Assembly: GCA_017506865.1 (NCBI GenBank)
Contig: JAFCMP010000077.1
Location: 62,001 to 126,000, forward strand
Reading direction: 5' to 3'
From: Tribonema minus
Lineage: Eukaryota > Sar > Xanthophyceae > Tribonematales > Tribonemataceae
Length of the DNA stretch: 64,000 bases
Under the pieces are notes generated by a model. It was not told the DNA's origin, ran no database searches, and saw only the letters and a program-made list of their open reading frames with translations. This document shows, in pieces, positions 24,420-35,723 of this stretch (the first letter of the stretch is position 1; each line of letters begins with the position of its first letter). The translations under genes and the position numbers were made by a program.

Positions 24420-25322
24420 TCTGATGCGCATTCGATGCTACGCGCAGGCTCGGGGAAGGCATGGACTCCCGACCGGCGCCGCAGCCGGTGGGACTGAGCC
24501 ATGTCGTGTCCGAATGTGTTACGAGTCTAGCCCTATGTGAAATATCAAACCCCAGAGACAGGGCTGGGGTTAGCCTGTTGGCATTGCCAAAAAAGATGCA
24601 AACAAGTAGCTGACGTCAGGCGCTGTTTTGCAAACCCCACTTCTCGCTGATCACATCCCTGACTTCGAACAGCACCCAGGAACAGTACAGTACCCATGCT
24701 GAACTTTTGGCGTGCACATGACCGCGCTCTACGCGCAGCCGACTTTGAACAGTACCCATACTGCATTCCTGACGCATGTTTTACGCGCATTCAGCGCTAC
24801 GCGCAGACCTCGGGGCAGGCATGGACTCTCGACCGACGCTGTAGCCGGTAGCCAATCAGGCTAAGATTCTGGCCGTATGCGATACATCAAACCCTAGAGG
24901 CAGGGCTTGGTTTAGCCTGCTGGTATATTGCCAGAAACGATGCAAGCAAATCACCGACATTGGCGTTCATCTTCAAACCTCGCTTCTCGCTCAGATCATC
25001 CCCGACTTTGACCAGTACCTGTACTGGATGTCTGACACGATTCAACGCCGCGCAGGGGCAGGCACGGACTCCCGACCGGCACCGCGGCCGGTGGGTCTGA
25101 GCGATGCCATGTCCGACAAGATTATTATTCTAGCCCCAATGTAGAATATAAAATGCGAGATGCAGGGCTTGGGGTAGCCTGTTGGGGTCGCCAAAACGGC
25201 TGCAAGCAAGTCGCCGACGCCAGCGCTCGTCTTGAAGCCTCACTTCTCGCTCACAACAACCTTGGCACCTATACCGAACTCCTGACGCCTATTCGACGCT
25301 ACGCGCAGGCCTCGGCGCAGGT
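24420..25322 (+). repeat. Three degenerate copies of the 5' part of four-span exon 1
   Basis: The sequence around the start codon of the four-span gene (gcatggactcccgaccgg, then ccgcagccggtg) occurs three times upstream, near 24456, 24815 and 25060, and a fourth time as the real exon at 25320. Each unit of roughly 250-380 bp also shares tracts such as cagggcttgg, agcctgttgg and cacttctcgct. Each copy breaks off after the first 15 or so codons, so only the upstream region plus the exon's beginning is duplicated. Confidence 0.85.
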
Positions 25323-28300
25323 ATGGACTCCCGACCGGCGCCGCAGCCGGTGGGTCTGAGCGATGTGATGTCTGACGTCAAGAGGAACCCGGGGCGCTGC
25401 GTGGGGTTCTCGTGGTTCGTCACGATCATATTTGTGCTCGCCATGGTGGTGGTGAGCATCGTCACGGCGTCCAAGAATTCGCAGTCGGAGGCCATCGGAG
25501 GAGGTGCGTCACCTATTGTGTAACTTGAACTTGAAGTTGAAGATAGAGTGAACTGCATCACGCTGGCAATGGTGAGCCTCGTCACGGCATTCAAGGACTC
25601 GCAGTAACAGGCCATTGGAGGAGGTGCGTCAATTTTGTGTTACTGTGACTTGAAATTGAAATTAAGAGTTCGAGGAGTGCATCATGCTAGCCATGGGTGT
25701 CGGGAGCATCGTCACGGCATTCGAGGACTTGCGGTCGGCGGTTGGAGGCCACGAAAGAGAGGTGAGGCGCGGGGTCACCTGCGCAATTTCCACTTGAAGT
25801 TGGCATACCCATTGAAGTGTATCGCGCTGCCGCGCATGGTGCAAACGACGTTGCCTTTGAGTGCACGACACCTGCGTTCATGCGTCCCGTTGCGATATTC
25901 TTTTGGACCCGAGCATGCAGTATGCTTCAAAACCACGTTCACAGTTTCCCGTGTCGCATTGCACGCCCTCAGACACGGCGGCATTCACAGCCCTCTGGGT
26001 GCTGCTGGTGCTGCTGGTGTTGCCATATTCATTTGGATTCAAGCTTCCGTCCTTCAATCCCATGTTCACATTTCCCGTTTCTCATTGTATGCCAACAGAT
26101 GCGGCGGCGTTCACAGCCCTCTGGGTGCTGCTGGTGCTGCTTTTGGTGGGCGTCACGGGAACCGTCATACTGCGCAAGTACCACACGCCGCTGGCGGTGG
26201 GGCTGCTGCTGGGGCTGACGTCCATGGTGAGCGCTGCTGCTGTAGGTGAAAATTCGCCAAATTATTGCGGCCTGAACGGTGCTTTGAATTGAGCTGTGCT
26301 GTCAGTGGCCTCCAGGGTGCGCAGCACTAATGCTGTGGGCTAAAATTGACCATTTTGTTGCGGGCTGGATGATGCTGTGAATTGAGCTGTGCTGTCAGTG
26401 ACCTCCATGGTGAGCGCTGCTGCTGTGGGGTGAACCAATCAAATGCTCGCGGTCTGAGCGATGCTCTGAATTGACACACTGAACCGAGTCATGCTGTCAG
26501 CGCCCTCCGTGGTGCAAGTGCTCATGGTCTGAGCCATGCGGATACTCAAGGCACGCCGACGTCCATGACGAGCGCTGCTGCTGTAGGTTCTCAAACAGCT
26601 CCAGGTTGCGCACCTGCGTGATCGTCATGCAGGACATTTCACCCTAACCTTAGGGCTGGATCATCCTCAACAACCTAGTACCTGGCTGCGGCTGTGCCCT
26701 GGCCACGACCAGCTGAGACGTGCTGCACACGCCTGCACCAAACAACTAAGCCATGCTGCGATCAGCAGCTGAGCCACGCTCAGCGGCTGAGCCGGGCTGC
26801 GCCGCGCCACAAGCTGAGGCGTGCTGCGCACCTCTGTGTACCTGCGCAATGTTCAGCTGAGCCATGCTGCCAACTGCGCATCGTGCCGCGCATCTGGCAT
26901 GAACATCAGCGACATTGCAGATGCTGAGCCTCACCGCAGCCGTGCTTACTGCTGCTGTTCGCTGTTGTTGTTGCTCCGTTGCAGCTGAGCCAGCTGCTGT
27001 TCGTGCTGTTTGCGGTCTTCCTGGCCCTTGGGCAAGAGTCTGGCACGTGAGTACCTCGAATTGCCACCTTTTGAAACTGATGTTGCCGAAGAAGCATCTT
27101 CTTCAGGAAGTGTTTTTTTACCCTGCGGGTTTAGGGTTGGCTGCATGGGATTGAGATCGCTGGAAAAGGATACGCATACGTGTCTTGCTGGCGCAGGTGG
27201 GTCTTCCAATTACTTGTGCTCACTCTCACCGCGCGCCTCAGATCCCACCGAGAGCGTCATTGAAGTGTGCTCACCCACGTCAAGTTTTTGTGTTTTGGCT
27301 CAAGAGTAGTTATTTTTACTTGTTCAATAACACTTCAAGCTATTTCTTAGTACTGGGGAATTACAAACCCCACATTGACCTGAGATTATACCTACTGACT
27401 TGACTAGAAGCCCCTGCATAGCGTTTGCCCAGTCTTTGCTCGGTGCTCGACGCGCACACTTTGTCTCAGCTCAGGGTGCTGGAACGGGACATTGAAACAT
27501 ATGAAAAACGAATCAAAAAGATCGTTGAGCTCTAGGTGACAAGGGATGGTTAGCCGCAAGTGCCTTCCACCAATAACCGTGGTCGCCGCTGCTGCAGCAA
27601 TTGGCCACGAGTAAAACAATACCACCGTGTCCACCAGTCAAAATGACTTTTGTGTGCAAGCTTTTAGCGTTCGAGGCGTGGGTGTTCAGTATTGGAAAGG
27701 TCTCACGTGTCCGAACAGATGGCCGGGGAGGCGTTGTGATCGTGGACCACTTCTGTTGCGAACTGTATCATTGCTTGCTGCGGATCTCATCATGTTTGCT
27801 GCTCATACTGGATTTGTAGCTCATCGTCTTGCTGAGAGATACTGACAGTCAGTCTACTTGCGGCTGCCAGCCGTACAGCCGATGTCGACGTTGCCAGATT
27901 GCAACGTGCACCCATCGCGCTTTGCCTCAACGCTCAGCAACAGAAAGCCTGAACACGTTCATGCATGTACCCCCTTGGATCTGAGATTGGCCATCAGCGC
28001 ACAGCAGTAATTGTGTGCTTTCTCTGGTCCAGAGCGTCCCTGTGCCAGAGGCGCTCGCCACCTCCAGATGCTAATCACTTCAACCTAAGAAACAGCGCTC
28101 TCGTCGATGAGCTTCAGATCTCTGTTGCCATGACCATCATGCTGCCCTGTGGATCGCATCCTTGCACCACAGGCCCCCAATGAAATATTGGCCCAAAGGG
28201 CGCAATTGCTGCGATCGTACAAGCATTACTGAAATGCTTGCCTGTGTTGCTGTTCAGCATAACAGTTTTGTGACCTCAGGCAGACTGCATTGCCGCGCGT

Positions 28301-28697
28301 TCGCCTGGCATCCTGAAGCACTTTGTTCAGCTCTGCTAGCGCGACTGACCCAGCGCATCGCGCTTCACATTCTGCTTCTGTCAAAAGGTGATGATTGCTT
28401 GTGTGCACTCAGGTGCTGTCAATTCATTGCATCTTGGTACACTGTACACTGCCAGCATCAATAACTGTCAGTCCTTGCACAATGTTCAACCATGATATAT
28501 CTGTGCTCCAATGTTGACCCCCCTCCGCTCTCCCCCATTGTCGCCCCTCTGTGTCGGCCGCATTACCTGTCTGCCGGTGATGCAGGCACCAAGACAGCGA
28601 CCACGCAATGGCCGCATTTATGTTTATACTATTCTTTTTGTTCTTGCTGTTCAGCATCGTCCTGGCAAAGTTCCGCATGACGGTGATCGAGACATGA
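25323..28697 (+). CDS. Four-span small membrane protein, unrecognised family
   Basis: Exons 25323-25503, 26099-26226, 26985-27046 and 28586-28697 join in phase (donors GTGCGT, GTGAGC, GTGAGT) to 160 residues. Predicted membrane helices lie at about 29-49 (FSWFVTIIFVLAMVVV), 65-85 (FTALWVLLVLLLVGVTG), 90-118 (spanning the exon 2/3 junction) and 131-151 (MAAFMFILFFLFLLFSIV). The N-terminus (MDSRPAPQPVGLSDVM) and the last residues (KFRMTVIET) would both face the same side. The tetraspan layout recalls MARVEL-type and other small integral membrane proteins, but I cannot assign a family. No signal peptide is seen. Every intron except the last is filled with tandem copies of the flanking exon ends. 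An upstream exon cannot be excluded because a CAG lies shortly before the ATG. Confidence 0.85.
25504..26098 (+). repeat. Intron 1 of four-span gene: exon-edge copies
   Basis: Downstream of exon 1, two degraded copies of its end and donor occur near 25565-25630 (gtgagcctcgtcacggc ... ggaggaggtgcgtca) and 25695-25765 (gggagcatcgtcacggc ... gagaggtgagg). Before exon 2, one copy of the intron end plus the first part of exon 2 lies at about 25930-26020 (cagacacggcggcattcacag, then ccctctgggtgctgctgg). The copies preserve the splice-site regions but not complete exons. Confidence 0.85.
26227..26984 (+). repeat. Intron 2 of four-span gene: exon-edge copies
   Basis: After exon 2, the exon end plus donor (tccatggtgagcgctgctgc) recurs in altered form near 26310, 26405, 26505 and 26570, each followed by similar intron sequence (gtgctgtcagtg, ctgaattgagc). 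From about 26700 to 26870 the acceptor of exon 3 (cagctgagccagctg) is echoed in at least four short units reading agctgagccatgctgc or close variants, ahead of the real acceptor at 26984. Confidence 0.75.
27047..28585 (+). other. Intron 3 of four-span gene
   Basis: This 1.54-kb intron has a GTGAGT donor and a tgatgcag acceptor. It contains a piece of a dispersed repeat at about 27480-27640 (see that entry) and no exon-edge copies that I could recognise. No convincing nested gene is present. Confidence 0.7.
27480..27640 (+). repeat. Dispersed repeat, copy 1
   Basis: A stretch with the phrases gagctctaggtgacaaggg, gtggtcgccgctgctgcagc and aattggccacgag. The same block recurs inside the sulfotransferase intron (43970-44080 and 44230-44345, plus strand). 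Part of it recurs inverted at about 46722-46785. The minus strand reads a short peptide phrase (LRLTIPCHLEL) conserved between the 27.5-kb and 46.7-kb copies, so it may be a remnant of a coding mobile element, family unknown. Confidence 0.7.
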
Positions 28698-29846
28698 GTT
28701 CACCAGGTCGTCATTCACGGAAGGCTCGGGGAGAGAGGGGCAGGAATCCAGCGGTGTCCACATTGGTGATCGATAATATTGATGTTGGTGTACAGTGTCT
28801 CATGTATGGGCTCCCGTGTTATGTCGTGTTTTGTCATTTCAATGTTTGTTACTGTTTGCTCCAGTTGTGTAACCATCCAATCTTGTGACCTGTGCATGCA
28901 TTTCTTATTCACTGGATAGCATTCCTGCTACATGCAGTTTGTGACATAGCATCCCTGCCACACGTGGCTGTGCACACTAAATGCAGTTTCAACCACAGCT
29001 GACTTCAATGTCTGAACGTCAATTTGACACTTGGGTCGTCACTGATTCATCAGTTCATGACAGCTTGACTATGTGTCCGACACTGTGCCACAAATGACTT
29101 TCAGAGCTTCAACCTGCCTCCATCATCATAGAAGCAACATGTGCTGTGTTGCAGTATTGGAGGAAACTCTCCCCGCAAGAAAATTGTGAAAGCTATTGTG
29201 TCACAGCAGCATCAGGCAGCTCATTGACATCAGGCCATCACTGCAGTACGAAAACTGGGCTTGACCACATAGCATCAGCACCATCTGTGCACTTCCATAT
29301 CAAAATAATGGTTCAAAGGGACAGCTGATGTTACAATGACTTCATTGTTCTGTGTTTGCATGCTGTGCTTTGTGTGCTTTACACGACAAAGACCCCCCAC
29401 CCCACCCCCCAGGAATCCCGCTCCCTTAGCTTCCCTGCGGGGACGGCCAGCAGCAGATGCATGGGTCGTGTCGGTGCGCGGTGCTGCAGCGGCGGCTGCA
29501 GCGCCGTGACGGCAATGCAGTGACTTGCGGCGATGCCAACGCAGCGTCGCAAGTGGTTATTAGCAGTAACGTGCGCGCGCACGCGTTTTTTTTTGGGGGG
29601 CGGGGGCGGGGTCGGATACGAAGCGCGCCTCAGAGCGGTGACGTGCGCGCGCGGCAGCCCACCGCAGCGCTGCAGGTCCTTGTCAGCAGAGATGCGCGCG
29701 CGCGGGGTGTTTGGGGGGGCCCCGGGGCGGGGGGTGTGTTGTCGACTTTGCATGTGTTGAATTATGCCGAGTTTAGATTTTAACGTTAATCAACTCAGGC
29801 TCACCACTTCTGCCCCCCTGTTTCAGGGCCCGCGACCTGAAGAACC
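28698..29846. other. Region between genes, low-complexity patches
   Basis: After the four-span gene there is about 700 bp of moderate-GC sequence without a supported gene. A GC-rich patch at 29440-29740 holds two loosely related units of about 110 bp (gtgacggcaatgcag... and gtgacgtgcgcgcgc...) around a poly-T/poly-G run at 29586-29600. Confidence 0.4.
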
Positions 29847-30540
29847 GTGAGAAGATCCTGGTCCAAGCAGAAGGTATTCTACCAACAGAACCGCGAGCGG
29901 ATCAGGGCCAAGCAGAATGGCTACTATCTCTCGCAGCGGAAAATTGTCTGCTCAAAGCTGCGGTCGCTTCAAGATATCCGCTATTGGGAGCTGTATGAGG
30001 AGGAGGCGGAAGGGTGGGAGCCGGTGCGCAAGGCCAGCGACCTGCTCGAGGACGTCTTTGCAGTCGAGAACAACAAGGCGCTTCTGGACGGTCTGGTCAA
30101 TAAGAAGGTACCGTTCTACATCTATTTGGCCTCGGCGCCCCGTGAGGAGTGGGGCTAGCACGCGCGGTTCGCCTCCAACATCAGCTGCATCACCCCCCTC
30201 TTCATCAAGGCCAATGGCGACCCGCTCACCCACACCGAGGCGAAGGAGCTCCTCAACCACCGTGTGCTCAGCTCTAGCGATTCACTGGTCAACAAGGACA
30301 AGCGGGAGGCCCAACTGTAGTGGCACTTCATGCACCTCCAGCCATACCACCGCCTGTGGCAGTGCAACCGTTGTGACGGCTTGCCGGCCGAGATGCCCAA
30401 CGGGCAGCTGGCGTGCCCGCTGGAGCTGCGCTCGAAGGCCGAATCCTTAGATGAGGACGTCACCTTCGCGTACTGGATGCACGGCGATGGCGTGGAGTGC
30501 ATTGCTACACTGCAAGGCGGCTGGTGCCGGCACCGGCGCA
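29847..30540 (+). pseudogene. Decayed open frame with NRE-repeat start, unknown family
   Basis: Translation gives protein-like sequence with the phrases YQQNRERIRAKQ, GWEPVRKASDLLEDVF and HARFASNI, then ANGDPLTHTEAKELL and RLWQCNRCDGLPAEMPNGQL. The N-terminal Tyr/Asn-Arg-Glu pattern resembles the basic repeats seen at the start of many algal and large-virus proteins, but I cannot name the family. The frame carries several breaks, so it is not a working gene as read. A partial copy lies inverted just downstream (30600-31054). Two short CxxC-like residues (CNRC) could have been a metal site. Confidence 0.6.
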
Positions 30541-30599
30541 CTGCCACACTGTCAGGTGGGGGTACGGCACCAGGTGCATGAAGTGGCACTGCAGTGAGG

Positions 30600-31054
30600 C
30601 CTCCAGCTTGTACATGTTCACCAGCAAATTGCTGGAGCTGAGCACACAGGGTTGAGGTTGAGGAGCTCCTTCGCTTCAGCGTGGGTGAGCGGGTCGCCGT
30701 TGGCCTTGACGAACAGGGGGACGTTGGTGCCGATGTTGGAGGCGAACCGCGCGTGCTCACCCCACTGGCACGGGCACGGGCGCCGACGCCAGATGAATGT
30801 TGAAAAACAGCACTTCTTGTTGACCGAATCGTTCAGGTGCGCCAAGATCTTCTCGACTGCGAGTCGCTGACTTTGTGCACGGGTTCCCACCCCTCCCCGG
30901 CTGGGATCCAAATCCCCCGTGAATTCATGTCATCGCCCAAGGTTTGGTTTACGGCTCTCAGGGCCTGCCACGTGGTGGGCGGAAACCATAGGGAATTCAA
31001 AACATCGTTGTTAGCGAAGGCCTGCATAGGTATTGTCGAGCTGCTGCACGCCAC
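30600..31054 (-). pseudogene. Inverted partial copy of the 29.8-30.5 kb frame
   Basis: On the minus strand this encodes GEGWEPVHKVSDS, HARFASNIGTNVPLF and ANGDPLTHAEAKELLN, clearly paralogous to the plus-strand block and arranged head to head with it about 300 bp apart. Its upstream part (phrases LWFPPTTWQALRAVN, DDMNSRGIWIP) has no match in the other arm, so the two copies derive from different members or different parts of the family. It is decayed. Confidence 0.6.
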
Positions 31055-31237
31055 ACACCTGCTGGCTCTTGCTTTCGCAACCTGCGCAGGCGCGTACTGC
31101 GCTCGAGGCGCAAGCGCTGGTCACAAGCAGGTGAGGCGTTATAAACGGAACGGGGGTGGTTTCCACCCCCCGATTCACGGGTTTACGGGGGGGGGGGGGG
31201 TTCCGGGCTGAGCGAATGGAAAATAGGCCCTCCCCCA

Positions 31238-33395
31238 GAGGTACACATAAGTACAGCACAGCGTCCCAAGCTCGTTAACGCCGAAAGGCGTGGCAGCGAA
31301 TGCGGCTGGTTTGGTGGGTGGGCTGGGCTGCAGGGCTTGCAGGAGCTAGCACCAGCGGCCCTCAGGTGATGCCAGCGTGCGTAGCCCCTTCGAGAGAACT
31401 TCAAACGTGTGGTGGTGTCTCGGAAGCCCTGGCTGGCGTGCGGAGGAGGGACAGGCAGCGGCTTGGCGTGCTTGGAGAGCAAGCGGAGTCGGCTGCACGC
31501 CACGGCACCAACCACAAGTTACTCGCAGCGGTAAATGGCAATATCTTGTCAGGCTTGCAGCCTGCGGTGAGCCGTGACCTCGCTCATCAAGGAGGCGATG
31601 CTTTACTTAGTTATATAGCCTTTCTCTCTAGCGTCAGCGCCTGGCGCCCAGTGACTCCCTCTGCTTATCTCTATGATATCGGGGTTCACGTAGATAGCCA
31701 CAATCTCCAGTTCAGGGCCCATCATGGTGACCTTGGCCTGCATGAAAACTTTGAGATGGAGTCTGCGTGGAGCTGGGTGGCCCTTAGAAGGGTCTGTCTG
31801 TGGGGGGAGAGTCTTGCAGCTTTGTTTGGTATCCCTGCTAGTGTGTGGGGGACAGTCGCTTGCGGATGCTTTGTTGGGGGTGATATGGGAGGCCCGGTGT
31901 ACCACCGTCCCGCTCATCAAGGAGGCGATGCTTTGCTTAGTTATATAGCCTTTCTTTCTAGCGTCAGCGCCTGGCGCCCAGTGACTCCCTCTGCTTATCT
32001 CTATGATATCGGGGTTCACGTAGATAGCCACAATCTCCAGTTCAGGGCCCATTATGGTGACCTTGGCCTGCATGAAAACTTTGAGATGGAGTCTGCGTGG
32101 AGCTGGGTGGCCCTAAGACGGGTCTGTCTGTGGGGGGAGAGTCTTGTAGCTTTGTTTGGTATCCCTGCTAGTATGTGGGGGACAGTCGCTTGCGGGTGCT
32201 TTGTTGGGGGTGATGTGGGGGGCGGGGTGTGGCGTGCAAGCTTTGCATGCTACATCCAAGAGTGAGAACAAGGCGACACACCTTCAACATGGCATTTCCA
32301 CAGCCACAAGTGGAATATAATAAAAGTACAACGCTCGTTAACGCCGAGAGGCGTGGCAGCGAATGCGGCTGGTGTGGTGGGTGGGCTGGGCTGCAGGGCT
32401 TGCAGGAGCTAGCACCAGCGGCCCTCAGGTGATGCCAGCGTGCGTAGCCCCTTCGAGAAAACTTCAAACGTGTGGTGGTGTCTCGGAAGCCCTGGCTGGC
32501 GTGCGGAGGAGGGACAGGCAGCGGCTTGGCGTGCTTGGAGAGCAAGCGGAGTCGGCTGCACGCCACGGCACCAACCACAAATTACTCGCAGCGGTAAATG
32601 GCAATATCTTGTCAGGCTTGCAGCCTGCGGTGAGCCGTGACCTCGCTCATCAAGGAGGCGATGCTTTACTTAGTTATATAGCCTTTCTCTCTAGCGTCAG
32701 CGCCTGGCGCCCAGTGACTCCCTCTGCTTATCTCTATGATATCGGGGTTCACGAAGATAGCCACAATCTCCAGTTCAGGGCCCATTATGGTGACCTTGGC
32801 CTGCATGAAAACTTTGAGATGGAGTCTGCGTGGAGCTGGGTGGCCCTAAGACGGGTCTGTCTGAGAGAGTCTTGCAGCTTTGTTTGGAATCCCTGCTAGT
32901 GTGTGGGGGACAGTCGCTTGCGGATGCTTTGTTGGGGGTGATATGGGGGGCCCGGTGAACCACCGTCTCGCCCATCAAGGAGGCGATGCTTTGCTTAGTT
33001 ATATAGCCTTTCTTTCTAGCGTCAGCGCCTGGCGCCCAGTGACTCCCTCTGCTTATCTTTATGATATCGGGGTTCACGTAGATAGCCACAATCTCCAGTT
33101 CAGGGCCCATTATGGTGACCTTGGCCTGCATGAAAACTTTGAGATGGAGTCTGCGTGGAGCTGGGTGGCCCTAAGACGGGTCTGTCTGTGGGGGGAGAGT
33201 CTTGTAGCTTTGTTCAGTATCCCTGCTAGTATGTGGGGGACAGTCGCTTGCGGGTGCTTTGTTGGGGGTGATGTGGGGGGCGGGGTGCGGCGTGCAAGCT
33301 TTGCATGCTACACCCAACAGTGAAAAAGAGTGAAAACAAGGCGACACACCTACAACATGGCATTTCCACAGCCACAAGTGGAATATAAGTACACA
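31238..33395 (+). repeat. 1.06-kb direct tandem repeat with nested 330-bp repeats
   Basis: Two nearly identical units start at about 31271 and 32334 (ctcgttaacgccg...aggcgtggcagcgaatgcgg), a period of 1063 bp. A diverged third start is seen near 33421 (ctcgccaacatcgaaagg). Within each unit a block beginning gctcatcaaggaggcgatgc or a close variant occurs twice (about 31583 and 31913; 32645 and 32974), about 330 bp apart. Units end with ggcatttccacagccacaag and aataaaagtac, which resembles a polyadenylation signal. Because 330 is a multiple of three, both strands stay open over long distances. Low divergence implies a recent duplication. Confidence 0.9.
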
Positions 33396-33399
33396 TACT

Positions 33400-34440
33400 C
33401 TGGTTTTGCCCCCCCCGGGCCAGCTCGCCAACATCGAAAGGTGTGGCAGCGCCATGAAGTGGAGGGTGGGGGCTGCTTGTCTGGCGCGCCTAGCATGTTT
33501 CACTAGCCATGTGCATCTGGCGCGCCGCAGCAGCACCTGCCACATTAAATTTTCAGCCGCACATTTGGAGCCCCTTATCACACAGCACCAGCAGGCCAGA
33601 GGAGCATTACGTTCGAGCTCGCGGCATCGGCAAGGACATGGAAAGCTTTGCAGTTCGCCTCTCAAGCAGCACGAGCAGCTACTTCCCTCCCCTCACGCCA
33701 CCCAAGGATACTATCTTCGGGCCTTTTGGCACCGTTGATTGTCATACCAATTGCTCTTCGAGCTGATCCGTGGCTGAAGCAGAAGGAGTGGGGCTCATGC
33801 AGCTGTGCGCAGCTGCTGCAGACTACGCCTGCTCGGCCGTCGCCAGGGCTCGTGCCTTTTCCGCCATGTGCCGACAAACCTGCGCTTGAAGTTCGCCACC
33901 AAGGACACTATCCCGGGGCTTCACGGCACCCTGGATTGTTGACCCTACTCCTATGGAGTGTTGTTCGTGTGGCGGCAAACCGCAGCTTCTGCTGGCACCT
34001 CTGGCCCCGACTGCTGCATCGGCGACTGTGGACATCGGACCTGCGCTGCCTCCACCAGCACTTGCCGCCGTACACCGCATTTGCTGCCCCAGCACCTCAC
34101 ATCTGGACACTATCTTGGGACCTAGCGGTACCCTTGATTGTTGTTACACACACTCTTTCAGAGTCTTGTCCGTGGGGAGGGTCAGCGATGCGGCGACGGC
34201 GCAGGCAGGTGGCGGCTTCGCCTGCTTCAAGTTGGTGGCCTACGCCGACGCAGCGACCGAGTGTCAAGCCTGCTGCCTGCTGCGCCAAGATCATCAACGC
34301 GAACACCAACACTTGCAACCACACCGTCGAAGACCGGAGCCTATCCGCCGCCGTCCCTGCCGCCGGCGATGGCGCACGCCTTCAACCCACAACCGACACA
34401 AGGACACTATCTTGGGCCTCGCGGCACCGTTGATTATTAG
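33400..34440 (+). repeat. Array of about 200-300-bp units with a conserved 45-bp core
   Basis: The core aaggacactatcttgggcc, followed by a caccgttgattgt-like tail, occurs four times, near 33705, 33899, 34102 and 34402. The spacer sequences between cores differ. Frames through the array stay open by chance of composition, and one spacer has a protein-like phrase (GGFACFKLVAYADAATE). I cannot tell whether the core marks an exon edge of a lost gene. Confidence 0.7.
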
Positions 34441-34639
34441 TCATACAACTCTGCGGAGTGTTGTCCAAGGCATGTGGTAGAGAGCGGCGCCTGTGCGCGG
34501 CGACGGGGCAGGCGGCGGCAGCTGCTTGGCGGGAGCGGCGCGGAGGAGCAGGAGCAGGAGCAGCAGGAGGAAGGAGTTCGCAGCAGGGGTTCCAGTGTGC
34601 GGCCGGGGACACCGGGGGGGGTAACACTAGCAAATAGAA

Positions 34640-35110
34640 GGGCGGGTTTAGTAGATATGCTTGCTGGAGTGACAGCATCAGCCTTTGCAGCACCAGTGCC
34701 TGGCACTTAGTGATCCATGACCATTGTCCTCAGTTCTGGGCGCTGCTACCGGTAGCCCAGGCCTGCACAAAGCTGTTCACGGTTAGGACCATTTTGGCAG
34801 AGACACGGGAAGCCTCAGAGTGGGTCTGGTCGTGTAGAGGCAGTACCTGAGGCACTTTGGTGCAGCATGATAGTGGGGACCGATCGGGGTTTGGGTGGGG
34901 TTTGTTGGGGTTGGGTTGGACTCTTCGTAGCAACAGCATTGATACCCTTAGCACCAGTGCCTGGTGCCCAGTGATCATTTTGCCTAGAGGCGTGATTCAG
35001 ACGTGTCAGCATGGTCCTCAGTTCTGGGCGCTGTCAAAGGCGACCCAGGCCTGCATGAATCTCTTTCAAGACGGGACAGAGTGCTTCACGGCTGGGCAAC
35101 CCTAAGTAGG
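34640..35110 (+). repeat. Diverged relatives of the 330-bp repeat
   Basis: Two blocks (about 34665-34760 and 34920-35105) match the 330-bp unit of the 31-33-kb array at lower identity (agcaccagtgcctggtgccc versus agcgtcagcgcctggcgccc, then tcagttctgggcgctg and gcctgcatgaa). A third echo of the unit's end, aattaataaaagtacac, lies at about 35243-35260. The minus-strand peptide HWAPG(A/T)(D/G)A(R/K) is preserved between the diverged blocks. Confidence 0.65.
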
Positions 35111-35723
35111 GTTTGGTTGTGGGGTGTTGGTGGTAGTGTGAAGAGGGGGAGCCTGTTTGCGGTTGAGTCTCTCTTCGGAGAAGGAATGTTGCATTGAGTG
35201 CACATCCAAAGAGAGGGCTTTTCGCGCCCCTTGCGAAGCGAAATTAATAAAAGTACACTCGGCAGACAATCTCGTAGTACCCATTCTGCTTGGCAAAGAT
35301 CCGCTCACGGTTTTGATGGCAGGACACCTTCTGCGTGGCCAAAGTTTGGCACGGTTGTTCAGGTAGCGGCCCTGAAACAGGAGGGGACAACACTGCGCGC
35401 CTCGGAACTTCGAGACTAGTTCAACAGTTCAAGTTAAGTTCAAGCCATTGAAGTTCACTAAAATCTATCGGAGCGGCGTAGGGCCCTGATGTTTCGCAAC
35501 AGTCAAAAAGGAGATCAAAGCATGCAGCCACTATGGAGCTGCCAACCGCTCAGGTATTCAAACTGCTGGCATCACTCTCGTTGCTGCCGAAAGCCGCCTG
35601 GGACCTCACCTACTTTACTTTGCTTGTTGGCTGCTGCAGTAGTGTGGGCAACAATACGCTCGCACCCACACGGGCTGTTCCTCACACCCTTGTCACGTCA
35701 CCAGCAGGTGATTCGAGCACATA
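35111..35723. other. Region upstream of the 35.7-kb gene
   Basis: This holds the aataaaagtac-containing repeat end near 35250 and otherwise no supported gene. It should include the 5' region of the gene starting at 35724. A cluster of ttcaagtt/ttgaagtt words lies at 35430-35456. Confidence 0.4.

Noticed and set aside
25153-26250. CRISPR-like or regularly interspaced repeat array
   Set aside because: The repeats are long, degenerate, contain exon edges and have no uniform spacers. The genome is eukaryotic.
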